From Bradyrhizobium campsiandrae (GTDB taxonomy: Bacteria; Pseudomonadota; Alphaproteobacteria; Rhizobiales; Xanthobacteraceae), in NCBI RefSeq assembly GCF_014529705.1, contig NZ_JAANIH010000030.1, forward strand, positions 1 through 64,000: DNA of 64,000 nucleotides. Reading direction: 5' to 3'. The first letter of the stretch is position 1. Every line of letters begins with the position of its first letter. Below the pieces are notes generated by a model. It ran no database searches. It was not told the origin of the DNA and worked only from the letters and a program-made list of their open reading frames with translations. The position numbers were made by a program, and so were the translations under genes. This document shows positions 8,524 to 17,976 of this stretch, in pieces.

Positions 8524-10484
8524 GCGATGGCCCGCAACGGTTCAGCGGCGTTTGCCGACTTGCCCCCTTTGACGACGTCGTGGATGGCGACGTGAGCAGA
8601 CAGCGTACCCTTTCGCCCGTCCTGATATGTCACTGCAATGTCGAGCTTCTGATCATCCCGACCGTCGTACATCGCCTCGATCAGCACGGCATAGCGTTCG
8701 GCGAGGAATTCGCGTCGCAGCTTGCGTGTGCGGGTCAGTTCGCCTTCATCCGGATCGAGCTCCTTGGGGAAGTTGGCGAACCGACGGACCCGCGCATGCT
8801 CGGGCAGGAACGTATTGACGCGCGCAATCTCGCCGCGCATCAATTCGGCTACCTCAGCCTTCTGCGAAAGATCGGTAAAGGTGGAGAAGCTGATGTTTCG
8901 GTCTTCCGCCCATCGTGACACCACACTCATGTCGATGTTGATCAGCGCGCCGATATAGTCGCGCGTATCATCGCCTAGCGTCATGATATCCTTGATGAAC
9001 GGGCTGAAACGCAGCCGGGTCTCGATAAACTGAGGCGGAAACCGTTCGCCGGAGCGAAGCTGTCGAAGATCATCGAGGCGCTCGAGGAATACGAGCTCGC
9101 CGCCGTCCGTGACCGACACCGCATCGCCCGTACGATACCATCCTTCCTCAACGCGCTGGGCCACGCTGTCAGGCTTCTTGTGATAGCCTTGGAAGAAGCT
9201 TCCGCCGCGAATAAGCAATTCACCCTGCTGCGAGACCTTCCATTCCAGCGACGCGCCGGATTCGGGGTGCGCGTTCAGCCAGTGCCCCACCGTCTCGAGA
9301 TTGTATCGATCGCCCTGATGCAGGGTCAGAAGCCCGATCTCTGTGGTGCCATAGATGTTGCGCAACGGCACGCCGATGGCATGGAACAGGCGGAACACAT
9401 CCGGCGCCATCGTGGACCCGCCGCACAAAGCGAGCTTGATGCGCGTGAGGCCGAGCTTGTCCCGCAGCGGCTTCAACACCAGCACTTCCGCGAGCGGCAG
9501 CGCAAGCCGCGCGCCGAAGGGGATCGGCTTGCCTTCGAGACGCGCGACGTGGACCTTGTGGCCGATATCGACACCCCAGGCGTAGATTGCCCTACGCATC
9601 CGGCCGGCATCGAGCATCCGGCCTTGGATCGTGGCGGCGAGACTCTCCCACTGGCGCGGGGCGAACACCATCACCTCGACCGCGAGTTCGCGGATATTGT
9701 TGAGAACCTCCTCGGGCGATTCCGGGAAATTCACCACCAGCGGCAGCAGGAGGCCGATGGTGACGCCGAAGAACTGCTCCGTCGCCCAGGCCGGGGCGAT
9801 ATAGGTGAGATACTCCATGCCGGGCTTGATGCCGGTCGCCGCGATGACGCGATGCCCGTTGTCGACGAGATAGCGGTGGGTCAGCACCACGCCCTTTGGC
9901 CGCCCGGTGGTGCCGGAGGTATAAGACAGCACGGCCACGTCGTCGGGTCGGCCTGTCTCGACCAGGCGCCGGAACAGATCGGTATCCTCGGCGTGGCGCG
10001 CGCGTCCGGCCTCAACCACTTTCTCGAACGGCGTCAGGCGCTCGTGACGATAGGACCACATCCCGGTATCGTCCCAGTAGATCATCTGGCGAAGGTGCGG
10101 AACGCGATCGAGAATCGCGAACCCTTTGTCTACCTGCTCCTGATCCTGCGCTACCAGACAGACCGCATCGCTATCGTTGAGGAGGTATTCGATTTCGTCC
10201 GCAGTGATGTCAGGATAAAGCGAAACGATCTTGCATCCAATCGAGAACGCCGCAAACTCGCTCCAGAAGTTCTCCGGCTCGTTCTCGCCGATAATGGCCA
10301 CGGTCTCGCCGCGGCGAATACCCATCGCGTCAAGGCCAAGGGCGAAGGAACGCACCTTCTCGAGAACATCGCCATAGGTGTATTCGCGCCAGATGCCGCG
10401 ATACTTGTGCCGCTCAACGAGCCGGTCCGGCGCCGCGCTGGCGCGCTCGAGCAACAGTTGCGGAATGGTACGCATCGGCAGCAT
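8520..10484 (-). CDS. Long-chain-type acyl-CoA synthetase (AMP-forming), embedded in the ABC operon
   Basis: This 654-residue adenylate-forming enzyme has the P-loop SYTSGTTGRPKGVV near residue 190, the A5 motif IYGTTEIG near 385, and the hinge GWYRTGDAVSV near 450, followed by LERLDDLRQLRSGE. It would convert an imported acid to its CoA ester with ATP. The start overlaps the LivG stop as TGATG, and the end overlaps the LivH start, so the ligase is translationally coupled to both. That arrangement suggests uptake linked to CoA activation. A second ATG lies three codons in. A paralogue occupies the same slot in the cassette at 34620. The acid itself is unknown. Confidence 0.9.
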   Translation of the reverse strand: MLPMRTIPQLLLERASAAPDRLVERHKYRGIWREYTYGDVLEKVRSFALGLDAMGIRRGETVAIIGENEPENFWSEFAAFSIGCKIVSLYPDITADEIEYLLNDSDAVCLVAQDQEQVDKGFAILDRVPHLRQMIYWDDTGMWSYRHERLTPFEKVVEAGRARHAEDTDLFRRLVETGRPDDVAVLSYTSGTTGRPKGVVLTHRYLVDNGHRVIAATGIKPGMEYLTYIAPAWATEQFFGVTIGLLLPLVVNFPESPEEVLNNIRELAVEVMVFAPRQWESLAATIQGRMLDAGRMRRAIYAWGVDIGHKVHVARLEGKPIPFGARLALPLAEVLVLKPLRDKLGLTRIKLALCGGSTMAPDVFRLFHAIGVPLRNIYGTTEIGLLTLHQGDRYNLETVGHWLNAHPESGASLEWKVSQQGELLIRGGSFFQGYHKKPDSVAQRVEEGWYRTGDAVSVTDGGELVFLERLDDLRQLRSGERFPPQFIETRLRFSPFIKDIMTLGDDTRDYIGALINIDMSVVSRWAEDRNISFSTFTDLSQKAEVAELMRGEIARVNTFLPEHARVRRFANFPKELDPDEGELTRTRKLRREFLAERYAVLIEAMYDGRDDQKLDIAVTYQDGRKGTLSAHVAIHDVVKGGKSANAAEPLRAIA

Positions 10485-11308
10485 CAGCGATTTCCTTCGC
10501 CCAGATACGCCTTGAGCACCGCAGGATTTTGCTGAATCTCCAGCGGAGTCCCCTCTGCAATAGTGCAGCCAAAGTCGAGCACGACGATCCGGTCGGCAAG
10601 ATCCATGACGACACCCATGTCGTGCTCGACCAGCACCACCGGGATCCGTCGCGCCTCGCGAACGTCGAGAATGAAGCGCGCGAGGTCTTCCTTCTCCTCG
10701 GTATTCATCCCGGCCATCGGCTCATCCATCAGCAGGATGCTCGGCTCCTGAGCCAGTGCACGACCGAGATCGACGCGTTTGCGCAAGCCGTAGCCAAGGC
10801 TGCCCACGGGCTGATGGCGGATGGATTCGATTTCGAGCAACTCGATGATTTCCTCGACGACCTCGCGGTGCCGGATCTCCTCGCGCCTGCAAGGCCCGAA
10901 GTAAAAGAACGCCGACGGAATCGAGCTCTTCATGTGAATGTGACGACCGACCATGATGTTTTCGATCACGGTCATGTTCGAAAAGATATGCGTCCCCTGG
11001 AAGGTCCGGGCCAGGCCGGCCTTCACGATATGGTGGACGCCCATACCGGACAGCAGCGAGCCATTGAATCGCACCTCGCCCTGCTGCGGCCGATAGAAGC
11101 CGCTGAGGCAATTCATCAGGGAGGTCTTGCCGGCACCGTTCGGCCCGATCACCGCGAGCAACTCGTCGGCCCCGACCGCCATGGACACATTGTCAAGCGC
11201 GACGACGCCACCGAAAGCCATCCGGATACCGTCGGCGACGAGAACCGCGACATTCTGCGCCGCACGGCTCTGCGATGCTGCATAGAGAGGCGAAACAGCG
11301 CTCAACAC
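10484..11308 (-). CDS. Branched-chain-type ABC transporter ATP-binding protein (LivG-like)
   Basis: The 274-residue ATPase has Walker A GPNGAGKTSLMN near residue 55 and Walker B ILLMDEPMAGMNTEEKE near 195. Instead of the standard signature it reads LGYGLRKRVDLGRAL; LivG proteins often deviate here. The long insertion between Walker A and the signature (GLARTFQGTHIFSNMTVIEN, HIHMKSS) is typical of LivG. It is the first gene of the transport operon and faces the divergent acyl-CoA dehydrogenase across a 542-bp region. The N-terminal 25 residues before the ABC fold are not conserved, so the true start may be slightly downstream. Confidence 0.88.
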   Translation of the reverse strand: MLSAVSPLYAASQSRAAQNVAVLVADGIRMAFGGVVALDNVSMAVGADELLAVIGPNGAGKTSLMNCLSGFYRPQQGEVRFNGSLLSGMGVHHIVKAGLARTFQGTHIFSNMTVIENIMVGRHIHMKSSIPSAFFYFGPCRREEIRHREVVEEIIELLEIESIRHQPVGSLGYGLRKRVDLGRALAQEPSILLMDEPMAGMNTEEKEDLARFILDVREARRIPVVLVEHDMGVVMDLADRIVVLDFGCTIAEGTPLEIQQNPAVLKAYLGEGNR

Positions 11309-11850
11309 ACTCCCCCCTTAACCAACGCAATCCTGGACATTCCTCCTCCCAACGGTATGCGGCATTTCGACCGAGCAGCGCTTGCCCATAATCGATCCAT
11401 CCTTCACGGATTTTTATGACCGATGAGCATTATTTTTAACTCCACAGTCAATTTTGGTCAAGTCCAATCAGGAGCCTGCAACGCAGCACGACGCAACCAA
11501 GCCGATCGAACACTCCGGCGCCAACGCATCAAGAAAACACGGACTCCGGTTGCAGCAAGCAGTAGGCACTTCCCGCTTTGGCGGAAGCTCGTAATCGACC
11601 GCATTCAGGCGCGCCTTTCGACGAAGCGGTCTTCGACCTTTCGACCTGCAATGGCACCAAACGCATCCGGAAAGGTAAAGCATCGAATACGAATTGACCA
11701 CAGCGTCAAATATCCTAATATGCGGTTGAAGGCGAAGATCTGCAGCTCTTCACGAGCAACGCGTGTCAACCGGTTTTCCGCGATCGCGAACCACCTCGCT
11801 CCAACAACGCTGCCGATCTCCGATAACGTCACGCAGAAGGAGAATCCGGG
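11309..11850. promoter_or_regulatory. Divergent intergenic region between the LivG operon and acyl-CoA dehydrogenase
   Basis: These 542 bp separate two divergent transcription units and hold no convincing gene. The part nearest LivG is AT-rich (around 11410-11460) and contains ACAGTCAATTTTGGTCAAG, related to TTGACTT-like sequences seen upstream of other units here. Another AT-rich patch (TCAAATATCCTAATATG) lies at about 11705-11722. Regulation by the adjacent TetR protein is plausible but not shown. Confidence 0.4.
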
Positions 11851-13008
11851 ATGGCAGGGGCCGAGAGCAAATCTTTTTCGTTCCTCACGGACCAACAAAC
11901 GATGGTTCGCGACGTGGCGCGCGATGTTGCGGCCGACGCTATCGCTCCCACGGCAGCGGAACGCGATCGCACTGCGACCTGGCCGTACGCCGAATTGAAG
12001 GCTCTCGCGAATCTTGGCTTCATGGGCATGCTGCCGTCTGAACAATATGGCGGCTCGAACGCCGGGTTTGTGGCCTATTGTCTGGCGCTGGAGCAGATCG
12101 CCTCGGCTGACGCGGGTGTCGGCACCATTTTCCACGTGCACAACGTCACCGCCTATACGATCGCCTTGCGCGGCAACGAAGAACAGAAGCAGAAGTATCT
12201 GCCGCCGATGCTGCGGGGCGAGAAGATCGGCGCGTTTCTTCTCACTGAGCCGCAAGCCGGATCGGACACCTCCGCATTTCGCGCCACCGCGCGCCGCGAT
12301 GGCAATCACTTCATTCTCAACGGAACCAAGCAGTTCATTTCCAACGGGAGCGAAGCCGGCACCACCATCGTGCTGGCCCGTACCGACCCGCAGGCCGGCA
12401 AACGTGGTTTCACAACGTTCATCGTCGACCCTACCTCACTTGGCTACAATATCGCGCGTGTCGAGGACAAGCTCGGCCAGCGCACGGCCCATGTCGCTCA
12501 GATCCAGCTCGATAACCTTCGCGTTCCGGCGGAAAACGTGCTCGGTGAGGTCGGCGGTGGATACCGGATCGTCATGGGCGGCCTGTCCGACGGACGGATT
12601 GCGATCGCCGCGCAGGCGGTCGGCGTTGCTCAGGCAGCGCTCGACGCTGCGATACGCTACGCCAACGAGCGCGAGGCCTATGGCAAGCCGATCGTCGAAT
12701 TGCAGGCGGTGAGCTTCCATCTCGCGGAAATGGCCGCTCAGGTCGACGTCGCGCGGCAATATTATATCCACGCCGCGCGGCTTCTCGAAGCCGGAGCATC
12801 GTGCGCCAAGGAAGCGGCCATTGCCAAGCTCGTCGCTTCGGAGATGGCGGAGAAGGTCTGCTCGGACGCCCTGCAGATCCACGGCGGCTATGGCTACCTG
12901 AAGGATTTTCCGGTCGAGCGCTACTATCGTGACGTTCGGGTCTGCAAAATCTATGAAGGAACCAGCGATATCCAGAAACAAATCATCGCACGCAGCCTTT
13001 CGGCCTGA
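11851..13008 (+). CDS. Acyl-CoA dehydrogenase, short/branched-chain type
   Basis: The 385-residue flavoprotein starts MAGAESKSFSFLTDQQ behind AGAAGGAGAA. The FAD/substrate segment FLLTEPQAGSDTSAF is near residue 130. The C-terminal KIYEGTSDIQKQIIARSL has the glutamate at the position used as catalytic base in short- and medium-chain dehydrogenases. It introduces the 2,3-double bond of acyl-CoA and passes electrons to ETF. It lies upstream of the TetR gene on the same strand (94 bp) and opposite the transporter operon, which fits the oxidation step of the cluster 1 pathway. Chain length and branching of the substrate cannot be read. Confidence 0.93.
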   Translation: MAGAESKSFSFLTDQQTMVRDVARDVAADAIAPTAAERDRTATWPYAELKALANLGFMGMLPSEQYGGSNAGFVAYCLALEQIASADAGVGTIFHVHNVTAYTIALRGNEEQKQKYLPPMLRGEKIGAFLLTEPQAGSDTSAFRATARRDGNHFILNGTKQFISNGSEAGTTIVLARTDPQAGKRGFTTFIVDPTSLGYNIARVEDKLGQRTAHVAQIQLDNLRVPAENVLGEVGGGYRIVMGGLSDGRIAIAAQAVGVAQAALDAAIRYANEREAYGKPIVELQAVSFHLAEMAAQVDVARQYYIHAARLLEAGASCAKEAAIAKLVASEMAEKVCSDALQIHGGYGYLKDFPVERYYRDVRVCKIYEGTSDIQKQIIARSLSA

Positions 13009-13102
13009 CGTTCCAAGAATTGACTTTAAGGCAATAGTTTGACTATGGAGACCTAAGCATCGCGAATCGTTCTTATATTCTCCGGATACTCGGCATGCTC
13101 TC

Positions 13103-13747
13103 ATGAAGAAAGCATCGACGGCAAGGCGCGGCCGGCATGCCTCCGCCTGGAAAAGCGTAGTCTTGAGCCGGGAACAGCAGTTCTCGCTCAAGCGGGGTGC
13201 GCTGCTTCGTGAGGCCGGCCGCGCGTTCAGCCTTCGCGGCTATCACAACACCTCGCTCGAGGATGTGGCGAAGACCTTGGATGTTACCAAGGCCGCGCTC
13301 TATTACTACGTCAAGAACAAGCAGGAAATTCTCTTCGAATGCCACATGATGTCGCTCGACTTCGGGGACGACGCGATGAAGTACTGCGAGGAACACGGCA
13401 AGACCGGGCTCGAAAAAATTCTGCTGCTAATCGACAAGTACGTCAAAACTATCACCAGCGAGATGGGCTCCTTCGCCGTGCTCGGCGAGTACGACGCATT
13501 GGAGCCGCAGAACAAGGCCATCATCGGCAAGCGCCGCGACAAGTTCGACCGCGGTTTCCGAAAACTGATCTCCGAAGGTATTGCCGACGGAACGGTGCGT
13601 GCCATTGATCCCAAGCTGACGGTGTTCTTCTTCATGGGGTCGATCAACTGGATGACGCGATGGTTCACGACTGAGGGACCGCTCACCGGCGAGCAGGTCG
13701 CCCGGCAACTTGTCGATCTCATAGAGGGGGCTCTGCGGAGCCGCTGA
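13103..13747 (+). CDS. TetR/AcrR family transcriptional regulator
   Basis: The 214-residue protein has a TetR helix-turn-helix near residues 40-80 (REAGRAFSLRGYHNTSLEDVA, then VTKAALYYYVKNKQEIL). The C-terminal ligand-binding region is of the fatty-acid/acyl-CoA responsive kind often linked to beta-oxidation clusters. It follows the acyl-CoA dehydrogenase and is the only regulator of the catabolic genes in the window, so it is the best candidate to repress cluster 1 and release on acyl-CoA binding. Two TTGACT sequences (13020 and 13039) lie upstream and could be promoter or operator parts. Confidence 0.9.
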   Translation: MKKASTARRGRHASAWKSVVLSREQQFSLKRGALLREAGRAFSLRGYHNTSLEDVAKTLDVTKAALYYYVKNKQEILFECHMMSLDFGDDAMKYCEEHGKTGLEKILLLIDKYVKTITSEMGSFAVLGEYDALEPQNKAIIGKRRDKFDRGFRKLISEGIADGTVRAIDPKLTVFFFMGSINWMTRWFTTEGPLTGEQVARQLVDLIEGALRSR

Positions 13748-13837
13748 TCGAACCGCGACAGCCCCATCGGCGCGCCGAAACCGTTGCTCGCAGCCCCCCG
13801 CAAAAGCCACCCGCCGGACGGCGGCGCAGGAACGATG

Positions 13838-14678
13838 CTACTTTCGTCCCTTCCAGACTGGCTTGCGTTTCTCGCGAAAGGCGCCGATGCGCTTGCGCGC
13901 GTCGGCGTGAGCCATGTTCCTCAGCGCGAGTTCGCTGAAATATTCGTACGCATCGGATATCGGCATTTACAGCTGGCGATAGAACGCCTGTTTGCCGAGC
14001 GCCAGCGTGTAGGTCGATTTCGAGGCGATCTCCGCGGCGAGTGCTTTGACTGTTTCGGCAAGGCGTTTCGGCTCGACCACGTCGTTGACGAGTCCGACCC
14101 GTAACGCGAACTGCGCGTCGTAGAGACGCCCTGTCGCCGGCATCAGCGTCGCATGTTTCGGCATCACCGTTCGCGACAACGCCATGATCGGCGTCAGGCA
14201 CCACAGGCCGATATTCACACCCGGGTGGCGAACCGCCCCTGGCTGGAAGCGACCGCCAGGTCGGCGCTGGCTACCAGCTGGCAACCGGCGGTGGAGGCCC
14301 ATCCTCCACGCTCGCAATGATGATCTGCGGTTGATGACGCATAGCCTGCATCATTGCAGAGCAACGCGTCGACACCGTCTTGAAGAATTCCGGATCCGTC
14401 TCCTCGTCGAATTCGGTAAGATCATGCCCCGCGCAGAAGATCCTTTTGCCGACCCCAGTCAGGACGATCACCGCGATCGACGGCTGCCGCCGGAGGTCCA
14501 ACAGGTGACGGGTCAGTTCGTCGATTGTCGTCAGGGAAAGGCTGTTGCCGCTACGTGGACGGTTCAAGGAAATGTACGAAACCGCGCCCCGATCCTCGCG
14601 GATAACAAGTCCTTTTTCTTCGCTTATGACACGTTCCCAGAAAGTCTCGTCAGCCAATTCGGCACGTGAGCGCACCAT
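13838..14678 (-). pseudogene. Crotonase family pseudogene (two frameshifts and a stop)
   Basis: A 280-codon enoyl-CoA hydratase-like gene can be followed through three frames. The first part (14678-14298) reads GAVSYISLNRPRSGNSLSL and GKRIFCAGHDLTEFD. After a shift near 14298 the product continues WASTAGCQLVASADLAVASS. After a second shift near 14222 it continues PGVNIGLWCLTPIMALSR to KQAFYRQL. An in-frame TAA (around 13965) then interrupts it, and the normal tail RKRIGAFREKRKPVWKGRK follows to 13838. Three independent lesions make sequencing error an unlikely explanation. It resembles enoyl-CoA hydratase domain proteins of the ECHDC3 kind, but exact assignment is not possible. Confidence 0.85.
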
Positions 14679-14948
14679 CGACAGGAAGAAGCACGCCGGA
14701 GATGTATTTCCGCCTCGTCTGATGCCAGAAACAAGGATGCATGCGCCACGTCCCAGGCGGTGCCCATCTTGCCCATCGGCACCATGGCGTCGCGCTTGGC
14801 GATCATGTCGTCGACGGAATCATAGACGTACTTGTAGGGCGCGACGATCATCGGCGTGTTGATCAGGCCCGGAAGCACCGCGTTGCAGAGAATGCCCTTC
14901 GGCGCGTATTCAACGGCAATGGCCTGAGTAAAGTGGTTCACGCCGCGG
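14650..14948 (-). pseudogene. 3' fragment of a short-chain dehydrogenase/reductase gene
   Basis: The frame that starts as an acyl-CoA ligase changes near 14948 into an SDR C-terminus: VNHFTQAIAVEYAPKGILCN, then LPGLINTPM, then GTAWDVAHASLFLASDEA. A one-base shift follows (around 14710), after which the normal ending GVLLPVDGALTC appears in the next frame and stops at 14650. The N-terminal Rossmann half with the cofactor glycine motif and the Tyr-x-x-x-Lys pair is missing. It is a deletion product, not a functional fusion. Confidence 0.8.
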
Positions 14949-15913
14949 CCGTCGCCATTATCGAGGTGCATGTACGGCGGCAGATAGCTGATCGTGCAAG
15001 GCGACTCACCTTGGCCGTAGGTCTGCCACAGCCGCGGGCCGAGCGCTGACAGCGCGCGCTTGAGGTCCTCCACATACATCGGCGCGCCACCGTAGAAGAT
15101 GTGGTCAAGGTTCTCTACCTTGAGGTCTGCCATGGATGGCGACGTGACGAGCCGGTTCACCATGGTCGGCGCGGCAAAGAACGAGCTGCCTGGGAAGTAG
15201 TTGACCAGGTCGACAATCTCATCCGGCTGGAAGCCGCCGCTCTCCGGCACAACATTGGTCGCACCGCGCACCAGATGCGCCAGCGCAAGCAACCCCGCGC
15301 CATGCGACAGCGGCGCCGGATAGAGCGAAGCATCGGTCTCGTCGACAGGCCCGATGTCGGCGAGAAAGCTCATCGTCATGTTGTAGAGGTTGCGATGGGT
15401 GAGCATCGCGCCCTTCGGATAACCGGTCGTGCCGCTGGTGTCGAACAGCTACGCAGTGTCGTCAGGCTTGGCCGATGCCGGTCGGTGATCGGGAGGCGTC
15501 GTCGCGAGCATCGCTCGATAGTCCTCGTCGTCGACATCGACGACGTTGCCCGGCTGCAACAGCCCGCCTTCGATATCAGTGAACAGCACCGAGGCCGCGC
15601 AATTGTCGATGATATAGGCGAGCTCCTTCGGATGCAGCTTGGCATTGATCGGCGCCACCGCCAGCCCGGCGAACCACGCGCCGAACAGGATCTCGAAATA
15701 TTCCGGACGGTTGGAAAGGAAGACGCCGACCCGTGCGCCCGGCGCAAAGCCTTGTTGCGTAGCGCCGCGCCGAGCGCGGCGCTGCGCCGCAGAAGCTGCG
15801 CATAGCTGTGAACAGTCTCGCGACCGAGACAGACCAGTCTCGCGACCGAGACAGACCGCCGGGCGATCCGCGAAGGCTTTCGCCGCATTGGCGAGTACCA
15901 TGGCAATATTCAT
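14949..15913 (-). pseudogene. Acyl-CoA ligase pseudogene (5' part), joined to SDR fragment
   Basis: The product starts MNIAMVLANAAKAFADRPAV and shows the ligase core: VGVFLSNRPEYFEILFGAWF, then the ATP loop TSGTTGYPKGAML and TYGQGESP. Three lesions are seen. A 22-bp tandem duplication (15813-15856) shifts the frame. A one-base loss near 15749 shifts it back. A TAG at 15449-15451 interrupts the codons just before LFDTSGTTG. After the TYGQGE region the gene is cut and continues as an SDR tail. A complete ligase of the same type follows at 15929, which may have taken over the role. Confidence 0.85.
15813..15856. repeat. Perfect 22-bp tandem duplication inside the ligase pseudogene
   Basis: Two adjacent identical copies of a 22-bp unit (15813-15834 and 15835-15856, beginning CAGTCTCGCGACCGAGACAG) lie in the 5' part of the ligase pseudogene. 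Because 22 is not a multiple of three, the duplication moves the reading frame. The second frame then carries CLGRETVHSYAQLLRRS, the expected continuation. Confidence 0.95.
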
Positions 15914-15928
15914 GGGCTTATTCCCCGT

Positions 15929-17479
15929 TCAGATCGCGCGCGTGCGTCCTTTCCAGAAGGTCTCGCGGATATCCTTCTTGCGGACCTTGCCGACCGGGCT
16001 GCGCGGCAGGCTCTCCCAGAAATCCACCGACTTCGGCGCCTTCACGCTGCCAAGCCTGGTCTTGCAGAGTGCGATAATCTCGTCGGAGTTCGCGGTCGAG
16101 CCCTGCTTGAGTTCGATGACGGCCTTGACCGCCTCACCCCATTTCTCGTCGGGTACACCGATCACGGCGCAATCCTGCACGGCGGGATGGCCCCAGATGA
16201 CTTGTTCGATTTCGCTCGGATAGACGTTGAAGCCGCCCGAGATGATCATGTCCTTCTTTCGATCGACGATATAGACGTAGCCGTCCTCGTCCTTGAAGCC
16301 GATATCGCCGGTGTGGTGCCAGCCGAAGGTGGAAACCTCCGCGGTCGCTTCGGGATTCTTGTAGTAGCCGGGCATCACTAGATTGCCGCGCACCACGATC
16401 TCGCCGCGCTCGCCGGGCGGCATCAGATTGCCGTCATCGTCCATGATTTCGACCGGCGTCAGCAGCGTCGGCCGGCCGCAGCTTGCCAGCCGCTTTTCCT
16501 TGTCGGGATCGCCGATCACCATGTGTTCCTGCGGCGACAGGAACGTGCAGAGCATCGGCGCCTCGGCCTGGCCGAAGGTCTGCGTCATCACCGGCCCGAA
16601 CACCTCGAGGCATTCCTTCAGCTTGTCCACCGACATCGGCGCTGCGGCATAGATGAAGTGTTCGAGCGAGGAGAAATCATGCTGCTTGATGCCCTCATGG
16701 GCAAGCAGCATGTAGATCGCCGTCGGCGGCAGGAACATGTGCGTGACACCCTCGGTCTCGATCGTCTTCACCACCTTGGCGGCGTCGAAGCCCGGCAGGA
16801 TGATCTGCGTCGCGCCAGCCGCCATCAGCATGATGCCGACGCCGCCCGCGGCGTGCGTCATCGGCGCGACGACGAGATGGACAGGAGGCTTCTTCACCGG
16901 CATCGAGGTGAAGAAGTTCGAGATCATGGTTTCCCAGACCAGGTTGGTCCAGAGCACGCCCTTCGGCCGGCCGGTGGTGCCGCCCGACGAGAAAACCGAA
17001 ATGGGCTTGTTGCGGTCCTCGGGGATATTCGGATCCGTCTCGGCCGCATCTGCGATCCAGTCGAGCAGAAAGGGTGCATCCGCACCGGCCTTGTCGATGC
17101 AAATATAGAGGCGGATCTGGGGGCACTCCTTGCGGAACATCTGTGCATTGGCCTCGAACTCGCTGTGATAGAACAGCGCCTGGACGTCGCAATTGTCGAG
17201 GATGTAGGCATTGTCTTCGGTGGAGTTGCGGGCATTGATCGGCACCCAGATATTGGCGCCGCGCAAGATGCCGAGAATGCACTCGAATGCCGTCGCCGCA
17301 TTGGGGCTGTATACCGCGGCCATCTCGCCGGGCTTGAGGCCGGCGGCCGCCAGCGCATTGGCGATCCGGTAGCTGCGAAGCTGAACCTCGCCGAAGGTTC
17401 GCGAGACCGTCGCATCCTTCAGGCACGTTCGCGATGGGTTGATACCGACGCCACGGTCGAAGAAATCGATCAGCCGCAT
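15929..17479 (-). CDS. Acyl-CoA ligase (AMP-forming)
   Basis: The product has 516 residues from the ATG at 17479, preceded by GAGGGGGTATCC. It has the ATP loop VFSSGGTTGRPKGVLW near residue 165, the A5 segment MTQTFGQAEAP near 305, the hinge WHHTGDIGFKDEDGYVYIVD near 390 and the lid with DRKKDMIISGGFNVYPSEIE, then the C-terminal catalytic-lysine region GKVRKKDIRE. All parts of a working class I adenylating enzyme are present. It is the only intact gene in a stretch of pseudogenes, and a relaxase remnant lies upstream. The substrate is unknown; the family covers medium-chain, aromatic and terpenoid acids. Confidence 0.92.
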   Translation of the reverse strand: MRLIDFFDRGVGINPSRTCLKDATVSRTFGEVQLRSYRIANALAAAGLKPGEMAAVYSPNAATAFECILGILRGANIWVPINARNSTEDNAYILDNCDVQALFYHSEFEANAQMFRKECPQIRLYICIDKAGADAPFLLDWIADAAETDPNIPEDRNKPISVFSSGGTTGRPKGVLWTNLVWETMISNFFTSMPVKKPPVHLVVAPMTHAAGGVGIMLMAAGATQIILPGFDAAKVVKTIETEGVTHMFLPPTAIYMLLAHEGIKQHDFSSLEHFIYAAAPMSVDKLKECLEVFGPVMTQTFGQAEAPMLCTFLSPQEHMVIGDPDKEKRLASCGRPTLLTPVEIMDDDGNLMPPGERGEIVVRGNLVMPGYYKNPEATAEVSTFGWHHTGDIGFKDEDGYVYIVDRKKDMIISGGFNVYPSEIEQVIWGHPAVQDCAVIGVPDEKWGEAVKAVIELKQGSTANSDEIIALCKTRLGSVKAPKSVDFWESLPRSPVGKVRKKDIRETFWKGRTRAI

Positions 17480-17570
17480 GGATACCCCCTCAGCGCTCCA
17501 GGATCGTGATGCAGGCGGTCCACTCGGTCCGCCACCCACAGAAAAGCGAGCACGACGAACAACGTGAAGA

Positions 17571-17765
17571 TCAGTTGATCCCAGAGCGTTTGCGTCCAAA
17601 GCTCCGGTCGACACTGCCGGGGCCGGCGAAGCGGCTCACCTGTTGCCTTGTTCGCGCTCGAGCGAGGGTGCCCAGGCACGAACTGGAAGCCGAGGCCATT
17701 GTCGATCATGGCGAAGCGGCCGGAGGCAAGTGACATCCGTTGGCGGTAGCCCCCGAAATCGGCTC
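17571..17765 (-). pseudogene. Remnant of a conjugative relaxase C-terminus (DUF3363-like)
   Basis: The 497-bp gap between the ligase and the next gene carries a scrap that reads YRQRMSLASGRFAMIDNGLG, then FQFVP in one frame. After two small shifts it continues WAPSLEREQG and then QQVSRFAGPGSVDRSFGRKR, ending in a stop at 17571. This order matches, from memory, the C-terminus of VirD2-like relaxases with a DUF3363 domain found in alphaproteobacterial integrative elements. The rest of the gene is absent. The remainder of the gap (17766-17976) shows nothing recognisable. Confidence 0.55.
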
Positions 17766-17976
17766 ACCTGTTTCGATGGGCATGCGCAAGCCCCCTTTCC
17801 TCAGCAAGGCGCCGTCCGACCGTGTCGGGCTCGTTCCCGCGCCACAAGTCGCCAGACGAGCCGCGTCGGGCCCTCCGTCACGCGGGCCGCGTTCTCCAAA
17901 GTCGGCGGCAAAAGTGCAGATGGATCGATCACCTTGGGTCGAGGGCAATGTACGAAGTTTCTTCGATCGTAAGAGC

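Noticed and set aside
14624..15406. A functional ligase-SDR fusion enzyme
   Set aside because: The ligase part is split by a stop upstream, lacks its hinge and lid, and the SDR part lacks the cofactor and catalytic half and is frameshifted at its end.
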